Shown piece by piece: positions 1 to 7,740 of a stretch of DNA of 36,001 nucleotides. Every line of letters starts with the position of its first letter. The stretch's first letter is position 1. The position numbers were made by a program, and so were the translations under genes. The notes under the pieces were generated by a model. That model saw nothing but the letters and a program-made list of their open reading frames with translations. It was not told the origin of the DNA and did no database searches. Origin of the DNA: Streptomyces celluloflavus (GTDB lineage: Bacteria > Actinomycetota > Actinomycetes > Streptomycetales > Streptomycetaceae); contig JOEL01000059.1 of the NCBI GenBank assembly GCA_000720995.1, positions 1 to 36,001 of the forward strand. Direction: 5' to 3'.

Positions 1-57
1 CGCTCGCCCCGCTCGCCCCATTCACCCAACGATGGCCCCACCCACAGCCCCACCCCC

Positions 58-101
58 GACCTCTCCCCGACCTCTCCCCGACCTCTCCCCGACCTCTCCC
101 C
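58..101. repeat. Four tandem copies of an 11-bp unit
   Basis: The unit GACCTCTCCCC is repeated four times without mismatch, upstream of the thioesterase gene. The 11-bp period equals the spacing of direct repeats bound by SARP-family activators, so it could be a regulatory site. It could equally be slippage in C-rich DNA, because the whole left part of the window is low-complexity. Confidence 0.8.
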
Positions 102-211
102 AAACGCCGCCACCAGCCGCAGCAGAGGGCACACCGTCACCGGCCGTACGGGAGTACCCGTACGGGCCACAGCAGACACAAGAACCACACACCCGACGAA
201 GGGACGACCAC

Positions 212-289
212 ATGCTCAGGCACAGCCACACCACCACACACCTCAGCCACACCCCAGCAGCGGACAACTGCGGGCAGGAGAACAGCTGA
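212..289 (+). CDS. Possible 25-aa leader peptide coupled to the thioesterase gene
   Basis: A 25-codon ORF starts at ATG 212, eight bases after a plausible ribosome-binding site (AAGGGA, about 199-204). It ends in a TGA whose last base is the first base of the thioesterase ATG (TGATG), the usual geometry for translational coupling. The peptide is rich in His and Thr and has one Cys near its end (NCGQENS). I recognise no family. The frame is open further upstream to about position 32, but that part is Pro-rich low-complexity sequence. It may be a coupling leader rather than a functional peptide. Confidence 0.3.
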   Translation: MLRHSHTTTHLSHTPAADNCGQENS

Positions 290-1041
290 TGACCGAAACC
301 TCGGTACGACTGTTCTGTCTGCCCTACGCGGGCGCCTCGGCAAGCATCTACCTGCCCTGGAGCCGTCACCTGGGGCGCTCCGTCATCGTGACCCCCGTCG
401 AACTGCCCGGACGCGGCAGCCGCATACGGGAAAAGCCCCACAGCCGACTCGAACCGCTGCTGCACGACCTGGTACCCGCCGTGGCACGGATGTGCGACCG
501 GCCCTTCGCGATCTTCGGCCACAGCCTCGGCGCGCTACTGGCCTTCGAAATCGCCGCCAGACTGGAATGGGACCACGACCTCGTAGCCGAACGGCTCTAC
601 GTGTCCGGACACGGAGCACCCCACCACCCGCGCCGCGAAGCACCCGTCAGCCACCTGCCGGACGACGAGTTCCTCGCCCGGATCCGCGAGCACTACAACA
701 CACCCGAAGAAGCCTTCGCCGACCCCCGCCTCACCAAAATGCTCCTGCCGATGATGCGCGCCGACTTCACCCTCGCCGAATCCTACGAACAGGGCCTCGA
801 CAACGTCCTGCACTGCCCCATCACCGCCATGGGAGGACTGAACGACCCCGGCGTGAAAGGCCCGGAACTGGCCGGCTGGCGCGAGTACACCCGCCGGTTC
901 TTCAAAGTACGGACGTTCCCCGGCGACCACTTCTTCCTGCGCACCGCACAAAAACAACTGCTCAACGCATTCACCGAAGACCTCACCCGCCAATACGCCT
1001 CACACCGCCGCTTCCACCCCATATCCGAAAGAACATTCTGA
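289..1041 (+). CDS. Type II thioesterase (GrsT/TEII family)
   Basis: A 250-residue alpha/beta-hydrolase of the size expected for stand-alone thioesterases of NRPS and PKS clusters. These enzymes remove stalled or wrong acyl groups from carrier-protein phosphopantetheine arms in the cytoplasm. The N-terminal block LFCLPYAGASAS is typical. The catalytic triad is visible: Ser79 in GHSLG (77-81), Asp186 in GLNDP and His214 in PGDHFF. The ATG overlaps the stop of a short upstream ORF. No synthetase is in the window, so the partner megasynthase, if any, lies to the left. Codon choice is skewed to C and A on this strand (many GAA, ACA, CCA-type codons), like the surrounding non-coding DNA. Family assignment is firm; the pathway is unknown. 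Confidence 0.9.
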   Translation: MTETSVRLFCLPYAGASASIYLPWSRHLGRSVIVTPVELPGRGSRIREKPHSRLEPLLHDLVPAVARMCDRPFAIFGHSLGALLAFEIAARLEWDHDLVAERLYVSGHGAPHHPRREAPVSHLPDDEFLARIREHYNTPEEAFADPRLTKMLLPMMRADFTLAESYEQGLDNVLHCPITAMGGLNDPGVKGPELAGWREYTRRFFKVRTFPGDHFFLRTAQKQLLNAFTEDLTRQYASHRRFHPISERTF

Positions 1042-1729
1042 CCACCCAAACCCCACCCTCCACACCACCAAGAAAACACCCCCGCACCAACACCACACCA
1101 AGCACAACGACCAGATGCCCAGCGAGCACAACGACGAATGCCCCACGAATACGACAACAAGCACACAGCCACACACCAGCCCACCCACAACGAACAGACA
1201 CCACCACCAACAAACCAGCCACCCCACCCCGCCCACCCAGCACCAACCTTCGCACCAGCCCACACCGTCCAACACAAACCTGCACACCGGCCCACACCGT
1301 GCCACCACGGACACCTGGCCACCACACACGCCAGGCACTCCGCACCCCGACCAGCAACCAGCACGAACGCCGGCCACTGGCGAGCAACGACCGACGACCA
1401 GTACATAAACCGACACCGACGCAAAGACCAGCGGCCGGCACAGGGACGCCTTCCCGACGACCGGCACACAAACCGGCATCCGCTACCGAAGCCCGGCATG
1501 CGCTACGCAAGCCGACGCCCGGCACGGACGCCGGCAGGCGTGCCGGACACCGGCTGCAGTAGAACGCGATGACCGCAGCCGGTACACGTACGAACCAAAC
1601 AGCCACAGCCAGTACGCGATACGGACGCGACGGGCACAGCGGCACGTGGTACGGACGGGGCAACACCCAGCCGTCACTGCCACCATCGCAGCAGCCGCCG
1701 CCGTCACAGCAACCATGACCTCCGCGGAG

Positions 1730-1765
1730 GCCGTGGAAGCCGTGGAAGCCGTGGAAGCCGTGAAC
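1730..1765. repeat. 9-bp tandem repeat
   Basis: GCCGTGGAA occurs three times perfectly (1730-1756), followed by a degenerate fourth copy (GCCGTGAAC). The 9-bp period would encode a Val-Glu-Ala repeat if read, but no credible gene contains it. Confidence 0.75.
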
Positions 1766-1985
1766 GAGCGTCACAACTCCCGTTGGCCACAAGGGATGTT
1801 GGGCCACAATGCGGAAGCCGCCCGATGCCGTGCAGAACCGGGCGGCCGGCCCCGACCCGCCACCAACCTCCCCGCCCACTCCTGCGCTCCCCTTCTTCCG
1901 CCCTCCCCCACCACACCCCTCCCCGGACACATCACACCTCACAGACACCACAAGGCAACGCAAGGAGGCACGAGACGAGACCGCG

Positions 1986-2065
1986 CGGGATGAGACGACG
2001 CGGGGCGGGACGAGATGAGTCGAGGCGGGGTGAGACGACGCGAGACGGAGCAAGATGAGACGGGT
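1986..2065. repeat. Two imperfect 40-bp direct repeats, purine-rich
   Basis: CGGGATGAGACGACGCG at 1986 recurs as CGGGGTGAGACGACGCG at 2026. The similarity continues with substitutions (GACGAGATGAG against GAGCAAGATGAG). The tract lies downstream of the minus-strand methyltransferase gene. Function unknown. Confidence 0.6.
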
Positions 2066-2167
2066 GAGCGCGGCCGCCCCTTGGCCGGCACGCGAGCGGC
2101 GGCACCGGAGCTTTGACCAGGGTTCCGGGTCAGGGGCAGGCAGCGCGGGCTACAGGGGTGCTGCGGG

Positions 2168-3052
2168 TCAGGCCGCGGGACAAGCGCGGGCGGTATGGAC
2201 AGTGGTAGCGGCCAGATAGAAAGCATCAGGGCGCCAGAGAATCCCCGTACAGGCATCCCCGTCCACCAGACGCTCCAACGTGGTGCGGTCCTCGTCGTCG
2301 AGACGGTCACCGACCAGGGTGTACAGCCGGGTCAGATGAGCGTGCAGGTGCTCGCGAGCCGGCAGCCCCAACGGGGCGGGCAGGTCGGTGAGGAAGGTCC
2401 GCGTCCCGGTAGGAATGAGACCTGCCCGCGCGAGCATCGCGGGCCAGTCCTCAACCGTCGGTTCCGAACCGGGAAGTTGATCCCTTATGGCGGTGAAGCG
2501 ATCCTCCATCGCAGCATCCAGACGGGCCTGGAGACCGGGACGGCCCATCCCGATATCGCGCGGCAGGAAGCGGGGCGCCAACCCGCGTTCGACGACAGCG
2601 AGCATGCCACCGGTCCGCAAAGACCCGGCCAGCGCATCCAGCGCCGCCTGCTGATCACCGAGGTGATGGACAACGTGACTGGTCCAGATCAGGTCCGCCG
2701 GACTGAGCGTGTCGAACTCCTCCGGCAGATCAGCCTGCTGGGTGATCACCCGGCCGCTCAGATGCTGCTTGGCCGCACGCATCCGCGCCCGCTCCAGCAG
2801 CCCGGCAGTCTGATCGACGGCGACAGTCTCGGCATGCGGGAAGAAACGGGCGAGCAGGCAGGTAGCCACCCCCGGCCCGCTGCCCACATCCAGGACACGA
2901 TGGATACGGGTGTGGGCGCCGTCACCTGCGCCCAGCAGATCCCGCAGCCAGCCCGCCGCCTTCTCCAAAAAGGGGGTGTGCAGTTCGGCTTCACGTTCCA
3001 GTTGAGCACCCAGGGCATCCCAATCGATGTCCTCGGTGTGGTGTACGTTCAT
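2168..3052 (-). CDS. Class I SAM-dependent methyltransferase
   Basis: A 294-residue protein with a Rossmann-fold methyltransferase domain. SAM-binding motif I is VLDVGSGPG (about 53-61), followed by an acidic strand (VAVDQT) and the segment DLIWTSHVVHHL, typical of Methyltransf_12/25 small-molecule enzymes. I chose ATG 3052 (MNVHHTED) because AGGAAA precedes it closely; a longer frame starts at 3124 but adds a sequence of non-coding character. It lies 78 bp downstream of the thioredoxin gene on the same strand, so the two may be co-transcribed. With a thioredoxin and a CPYC-type oxidoreductase nearby, a thiol substrate is possible (inference only). The substrate cannot be read from the sequence. 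Confidence 0.85.
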   Translation of the reverse strand: MNVHHTEDIDWDALGAQLEREAELHTPFLEKAAGWLRDLLGAGDGAHTRIHRVLDVGSGPGVATCLLARFFPHAETVAVDQTAGLLERARMRAAKQHLSGRVITQQADLPEEFDTLSPADLIWTSHVVHHLGDQQAALDALAGSLRTGGMLAVVERGLAPRFLPRDIGMGRPGLQARLDAAMEDRFTAIRDQLPGSEPTVEDWPAMLARAGLIPTGTRTFLTDLPAPLGLPAREHLHAHLTRLYTLVGDRLDDEDRTTLERLVDGDACTGILWRPDAFYLAATTVHTARACPAA

Positions 3053-3130
3053 GGCTTTTCCTGTTCCGGGCAGGAGAGGGGGCGGGCGGGCCAAACAGAT
3101 GGTGCAGGTGCTACCGGCGCTCAAGAGCGG

Positions 3131-3463
3131 TCAGCGAAGGTACGGCGCGAGAGTGCGCTCCAAAACAGGCTTGGGAGCGGCACCCACCCACGACTTCTTC
3201 TGCAGACCGTCGGCGATGACAACGAAGGCAGGGATCGAAGACACCCCATGCTGAATGGCCAGGGCAGGCTCCTCGTCAACGTTGACCTTGACCACATCCA
3301 GCACATCAGCGTGCTCAGCGGCAATCTGCTCAACGATCGGCGTGACCATGCGGCACGGCGCACACCACGGGGCCCAGAACTGGATCAGGACAGGAATCTT
3401 CGACTCCAGCACCCGGGCAGGAAACGTCTGCTCGGTAATGCTGTCAACGGGAGCTGCAGGCAT
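3131..3463 (-). CDS. Thioredoxin
   Basis: A 110-residue single-domain thioredoxin that reduces protein or small-molecule disulfides in the cytoplasm. The active-site segment is FWAPWCAPCRM, with CAPC in place of the commoner CGPC. The cis-proline lies in SSIPAF and the family segment VVKVNVDEEP is present. The start is ATG 3463 (MPAAPVDS), preceded by a strong AAGGAGAT site seven bases away; an upstream ATG at 3484 lacks this. Length is normal. The methyltransferase follows in the same direction. The only reductase-like gene nearby is the CPYC flavoprotein at 5725-6693, which could be its partner or could act on another substrate. Confidence 0.93.
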   Translation of the reverse strand: MPAAPVDSITEQTFPARVLESKIPVLIQFWAPWCAPCRMVTPIVEQIAAEHADVLDVVKVNVDEEPALAIQHGVSSIPAFVVIADGLQKKSWVGAAPKPVLERTLAPYLR

Positions 3464-5724
3464 GACGGGTATCTCCTTGTTCATGACAGTCCAGGATGAG
3501 TTCGCAACGGACCGGGCACACAACCCGGCAAACGACGACGGAGTCCGCACCAACCCCTCAAGGACCACGGACCCACACCGGCCCACCCCCCGACAACAAA
3601 CACGCCACCTCCCCAACAACACCCCACAACACCCAAAACCACACCCACAACACCAACCACACCCGCCACAACAACCAAGAAACAAAACACCCAACACCCA
3701 AAAACCCAACACCCGAAAGCCGGGCCCCCAAAGACCGACAGCTCAAAAACCGGCGACCGGCACATCGCAGACCGGGACGCCGACGACCGGCACTTCGAGA
3801 GCCCGGAATTCGGCAACCGGGACGCCGGTCACCGGCACTTCGGCGACTGGCGCTTCGCAGACCGGGACTTCGCAGACCAGAGAGCCGGACACCGGAACCG
3901 GAAGGGCCGGCAAGCCGGATACCCGAACCTGAACGACAGGCAAAACGGACACCAGAGCCAGGAAAACCAACGAACCAGACACCAGGGCCCGGAGAACCAG
4001 CGAGCGAGACACCGAAACCAGAAAAACCGACGGGCCGGACACCGGAGCCAGGAAGACCGACGAGCCCGACACCGGAAATCTGAGAGGCGAGGGAGCAAGA
4101 AACCAACAGCCGCACCGAGTACCGCTCCGCACCACCCCAGACACCACACGACAGACCACCACACCCACCACCCCAGCAATCACCGCACCCACAACAGCAA
4201 GGTCCGCACTCCCCCGGCAGCCACACCACAACACCCCGCCGCCACAACACGACCGGACCAGCCACCACAACACCCCCAACCCCACCCACAAAGACAACCC
4301 CGGACGCAAAGACAACCCCAGCCCCGGCACCGGCACCGGCACCGGCACCAGAGACACCCCCAGACGCAGAGACAGACCCAACCCCGAAAACGACCCCAGC
4401 CCCGGCGCCGAAGGAACCCCCGGGTGAGGAGACAACCCCAGCCCCAGAAGCCCCAGGTGCGAAGGCATCCCCAGCCCCGGAGGCCCCCCCGAGCGCAGAA
4501 ACAAATCCAGCCCTGGAAACGACCCCAACCCCGGCACCAGCACCGGCCTCGACACCGGAGACAGCCCCGACCCCGACCTCGGCCTCGGCCTCGAAGACGG
4601 CCCCCCTCACGACGGCCATGACACCACCCGCCGAACCGACCCGACACGAGGCACACGCACAACGAACCAAACTGCCCCTACACACCCCCGGAGCAAGGCG
4701 CCGGCCGACAACAACACCCACCCCACCCGCATCGGAACCAGCACCAGTACGGGGCCTCGGACACCGGTGACACCACGGCCAGAACCAACCGACAGCACAC
4801 ACGCAACAACAGCAGCGCCCACCACCAGCCCCACACCAATACCCCAACCCATCCCAAACCCACCGGCCCCCAACCCACCCACGCCGGACCGGCCACCCGC
4901 CGCTCCCTCCGCCACCCCCACCACAACCCCTGCGACCACCACAGCCACCGCGACCAGCCCAACCACCGAAAGCAGCCCGACCACCACGCCCGGCAACAAC
5001 AGGCCAACAAGGCACCGCCCACACAAAACCGGCCTCAGACCAGCGCGGTAACGCACACCACAGCCAACACCGGCACCGTCACCACGGGCGGCAAGAGCCT
5101 GCGCGGTAAGGGCCTGCGCGGTAACGCGGTCTACGAAAGCAGCGAGCATGAGAGGTCTTCCATTGACGAGTCCGGGCATACATCCGAACGGACAGCAAAC
5201 AAGCAGCCAAGCCGGCCGCAGACGGGCACCATGTCCCACATCAAGCGACACACCGCGCCCCCACAAGGCAACCGGGCCCCCAGACGAACGAGCGAACGGC
5301 CGGCACAACAACAACCGACAACCCAACCAACCGGGCCGACCCGCCGGGACAACAACCCACCCGGCCAGATCAGCCCAGCCAATCAAATCGCCCCACCCGG
5401 CCAGACCGGCCCGGCCAGCCAGGTCGACCCGCTCGGCCAGGTCGGCCCGGCCAACCGATCGGCCCGCCCAGACCACCGGACCACCCCGCCCGGTCCCGGC
5501 GGAGCGGTCCAGCCCAGCGGCACCCGGACAGAGCAACGCAGCAACGGTAGGGACAGTCCGACAGGGCGGCAACACACAGAGGCCACACGGCCGGCAGGCG
5601 ACGACACGGACAGGAAACCGCGCGGCCAACCGGCAGAGTGGCGATACGGACAGGGAGCCGCGCGGCCGACCGACAGAGTCGGCGATACGGACGAAGTGGC
5701 CGCGCGGCAAACTGACAGGCTGCT
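3464..5724. other. 2.2-kb gene-poor low-complexity desert
   Basis: No gene can be supported over 2.2 kb. From 3601 to 3720 the plus strand has only 1 T and 5 G in 120 bases. Several degenerate short-period arrays follow. At 3730-4080 motifs such as ACCGGCACTTCG and GGACACCGGAGCCAGGA recur irregularly. At 4323-4350 there is a perfect hexanucleotide run of CCGGCA. At 5095-5130 TGCGCGGTAA recurs. At 5380-5460 CCGGCCAG/CCAGGTCG blocks recur. Long frames are open on both strands but encode only Pro/Thr/Ala-rich or Gly/Trp/Cys-rich filler, and the most protein-like one (4084-4770, plus) has no usable start codon near its beginning. Confidence 0.65.
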
Positions 5725-6693
5725 CTAACGCACGGCGGACGGGTCCGCGGTAGCCGCCGCGCGATACTCCTCGACGGCACGCTCGACGTCCTCGTCCACC
5801 AAATCGTGATTGAGGGCAAACGCGGCCGCCGCTCCCTTGCCGGCCGCAGTCACCACCAACGCCCGCGGATCAGCGACATTACCGACCGCCCACACCCCGA
5901 ACATGCTGGTCCGCCCGACAGCATCGGTCGTCACCCAGCCCCGCTCATCCCTCTCACAACCCAGATCACTCAACAACGCATCCCGAGGCACCATGCGCGG
6001 GAAGACGAACACCGCACTACGCGGCACCACCGCACCCTCAGCCAACTCCACCCCCCGCAGCCGGTCATCCTCCACCACCAGCCACTTGACCGTGCCGTCG
6101 GCTATATACACATCACGGGCCAGCAACCGCTCACGCTGCTCATCAGCCAGCTCCTGCGTGTGCGGGAAATACACCACATCCCCCGACCACTGCCGCAACA
6201 ACAAAGCCTGATCCACCGCACCCGGATGCGTACCAAGCACCCCCACCGGCTGATCACGCACCTCATAACCATGACAGTACGGACAATGCAGCAAATCCCT
6301 GCCCCACCGCTCCCGCACACCAGGAATCTCAGGCAACTCATCCCGCAACCCCGTAGCCACCAACACCCGACGAGCCTTCAGCACCGGACCACCATCCAAA
6401 TGCACAAAAAACCCCGGATCAATATGATCCACCCGACCCTCAATCAACTCCACACCATAACCAGCAACCTCCTTCCGACCCACCTCCAACAACGCCGCCG
6501 GAGACATCCCCTCACGAGACAAAAACCCCTGCATACGCGCAGCCGGAGCATTCCGCGGCTCCCCCGCATCCACCACCACCACCCGCCGACGCGCCCGCGC
6601 CAACACCAACGCCGCATTCAACCCAGCAGCACCCCCACCCACCACCACCACGTCAAACACATCACCCACTGCGCTGCCCGATGCACCGCTCAT
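5725..6693 (-). CDS. FAD-dependent thioredoxin-reductase-like dithiol oxidase/disulfide oxidoreductase
   Basis: A 322-residue two-domain flavoprotein. The N-terminal FAD motif is VVVGGGAAGLNAAL (about 17-30) and the redox site is CPYC (137-140) in LHCPYCHGYEVRD. A C-terminal GVWAVGNVADPRA segment binds FAD. The CPYCHG signature is shared by dithiol oxidases of disulfide natural products (HlmI, GliT and DepH types) and by uncharacterised actinobacterial homologues, and differs from the CATC or CAVC of house-keeping thioredoxin reductases. The start is ATG 6693, preceded by an excellent GGAGGTGAT site; the longer upstream frame is spurious. Coding-strand codons are unusually G/T-rich, mirroring the C/A bias of the plus strand. 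Likely role: oxidising a dithiol to a disulfide, or reducing a partner thioredoxin. Confidence 0.8.
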   Translation of the reverse strand: MSGASGSAVGDVFDVVVVGGGAAGLNAALVLARARRRVVVVDAGEPRNAPAARMQGFLSREGMSPAALLEVGRKEVAGYGVELIEGRVDHIDPGFFVHLDGGPVLKARRVLVATGLRDELPEIPGVRERWGRDLLHCPYCHGYEVRDQPVGVLGTHPGAVDQALLLRQWSGDVVYFPHTQELADEQRERLLARDVYIADGTVKWLVVEDDRLRGVELAEGAVVPRSAVFVFPRMVPRDALLSDLGCERDERGWVTTDAVGRTSMFGVWAVGNVADPRALVVTAAGKGAAAAFALNHDLVDEDVERAVEEYRAAATADPSAVR

Positions 6694-6735
6694 GACGATC
6701 ACCTCCACCACCACCCTGCAACCACCACCCCACAA

Positions 6736-6750
6736 CAACAATATTTGTTG
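6736..6750. promoter_or_regulatory. Perfect inverted repeat upstream of the CPYC oxidoreductase gene
   Basis: CAACAA-TAT-TTGTTG is a perfect palindrome with 6-bp arms and a 3-bp centre, the only AT-rich spot in its surroundings. It lies 43 bp upstream of the oxidoreductase start. It is a candidate operator; no regulator gene is adjacent. Confidence 0.4.
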
Positions 6751-6996
6751 CCAAACCAGGAACAACCCCAACCCAACAACCACCCACACACACCACCGCA
6801 CCCACCCACCCGACGCCGGGGTTCAACCCGGACGAACCGGCCGGCTATCCGGCTCATCAGGCCCTCGATCGTTTCCTGCCAGCGAGCAGGGTCCACGCTG
6901 TGACCTGCGGTCATCGCAAGATCGTCAGTCTTCACGCACCAATGATCAGCGGTGGTCGCAGCCTTCCCGCAGTCAACCCACGAGCAAGATCGAGGG

Positions 6997-7491
6997 CTAT
7001 GACTGGAGGTCGCGCTGGTACCAAGTGCCTGACTTGCCGCCGAGATCTGCCGGGGTGGCAGGGCCAACCGAGACGAACCCGGCCTTGGCCAAGACTTTCT
7101 GGGACGCGGTGTTGTCGTGGGAGGTGGCCGCCCGCAGTGTGAGCAGGCCGTACATCACTGTCGCCATCCGGCACAGCTCCCGGACGGTCGCGGTCGCCAC
7201 GCCGCGGCCGGCGACCCGCTCCGCGACCCGGTAGCCGAGTCTGGCAGTGCCGTCCTCCAAGTCGTACAGGTTGAACCTGCCGAGTACCGAGCCGTCCTCG
7301 GCGACGAGCACGTAGAAGGCGCAGATGCCGGCCTCCTGCTCGGTCAGCGAGGCGTTGTACCGATCGGTGAACTGGTCGAAGAAGTCGTCGCCACGGTCGG
7401 AGATCGAAGCAGCGAAGTAGGTACGGTTCGCCAGCTCGAAGGCCAGGACCGCCGGGGCGTGGCCGGCATGCAGCCGCTTCAGCTCGGGCAT
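6997..7491 (-). CDS. GNAT-family N-acetyltransferase (RimJ-like)
   Basis: A 164-residue protein of the Acetyltransf_3 type, which transfers acetyl from acetyl-CoA to an amine. The acetyl-CoA loop is seen as RVAGRGVATATVRELC, preceded by the beta-strand ARLGYRV and followed by LRAATSHDNTASQKVLAKAGF, the classic asparagine-containing motif. Length is normal. The ATG at 7491 has no Shine-Dalgarno sequence, but a promoter whose -10 box ends six bases before it predicts a leaderless mRNA. The acceptor is unknown. The gene is outside the C/A-rich zone and has ordinary codon use. Confidence 0.88.
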   Translation of the reverse strand: MPELKRLHAGHAPAVLAFELANRTYFAASISDRGDDFFDQFTDRYNASLTEQEAGICAFYVLVAEDGSVLGRFNLYDLEDGTARLGYRVAERVAGRGVATATVRELCRMATVMYGLLTLRAATSHDNTASQKVLAKAGFVSVGPATPADLGGKSGTWYQRDLQS

Positions 7492-7497
7492 TGCCCG

Positions 7498-7526
7498 ACC
7501 CTACCCAGATCGTGCGCCGAGGTCAC
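7498..7526 (-). promoter_or_regulatory. Leaderless sigma-70-type promoter of the GNAT gene
   Basis: Read on the minus strand, a -35-like GTGACC (7526-7521) and a -10 TAGGGT (7503-7498) are separated by 17 bp. The -10 box ends 6 bp before the ATG, so transcription would begin at or next to the start codon. Confidence 0.5.
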
Positions 7527-7740
7527 CTGAGTTTCCACCCGTGGCAGACAGCTCCAAGACCAGGGAACACAACGATCTGCGGCTGAAGTACAAAGCGGCA
7601 ACAGAGGCTCGATCAGCATCCACAAGTCGTCATTCACGATGCAGGGTCGAGTACTCGCACCATCCCGAACGGCCGAATCGACACACCGGTCACCCCTGAC
7701 CAGGGCATCTCACCAAGATCCTGTTACGAGCTCTTAGGGA

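Larger units (their letters stand above)
1042..2160. other. Gene-poor, C/A-rich low-complexity stretch
   Basis: No convincing gene is visible. The plus strand is nearly devoid of T and poor in G; from 1141 to 1260 there are 3 T and 12 G in 120 bases. Stop codons need T on the plus strand, so long open frames arise here by composition alone and none resembles a protein family. From about 1900 the composition turns purine-rich (G/A). Two short repeat tracts are listed separately. No clear terminator follows the thioesterase gene. Confidence 0.7.

Noticed and set aside
983-2053. 356-codon minus-strand frame downstream of the thioesterase
   Set aside because: Low-complexity Val/Gly/Cys/Arg composition, crosses repeat tracts, no recognisable domain or start signal.
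3496-4770. Plus-strand Pro/Thr/Ala-rich frame (stop at 4081-4083, then open to 4770), resembling a cell-wall linker
   Set aside because: No usable start near 4084, no signal peptide or anchor, amino-acid content explained by C/A-rich composition, and the sequence is as open in other frames.
3558-5024. Long minus-strand open frame of 488 codons, and overlapping ones at 3743-4555 and 4607-5710
   Set aside because: The encoded sequence is Gly/Trp/Cys/Val filler without domains, has no ribosome-binding site, and is open only because the complementary strand lacks the bases needed for stops.
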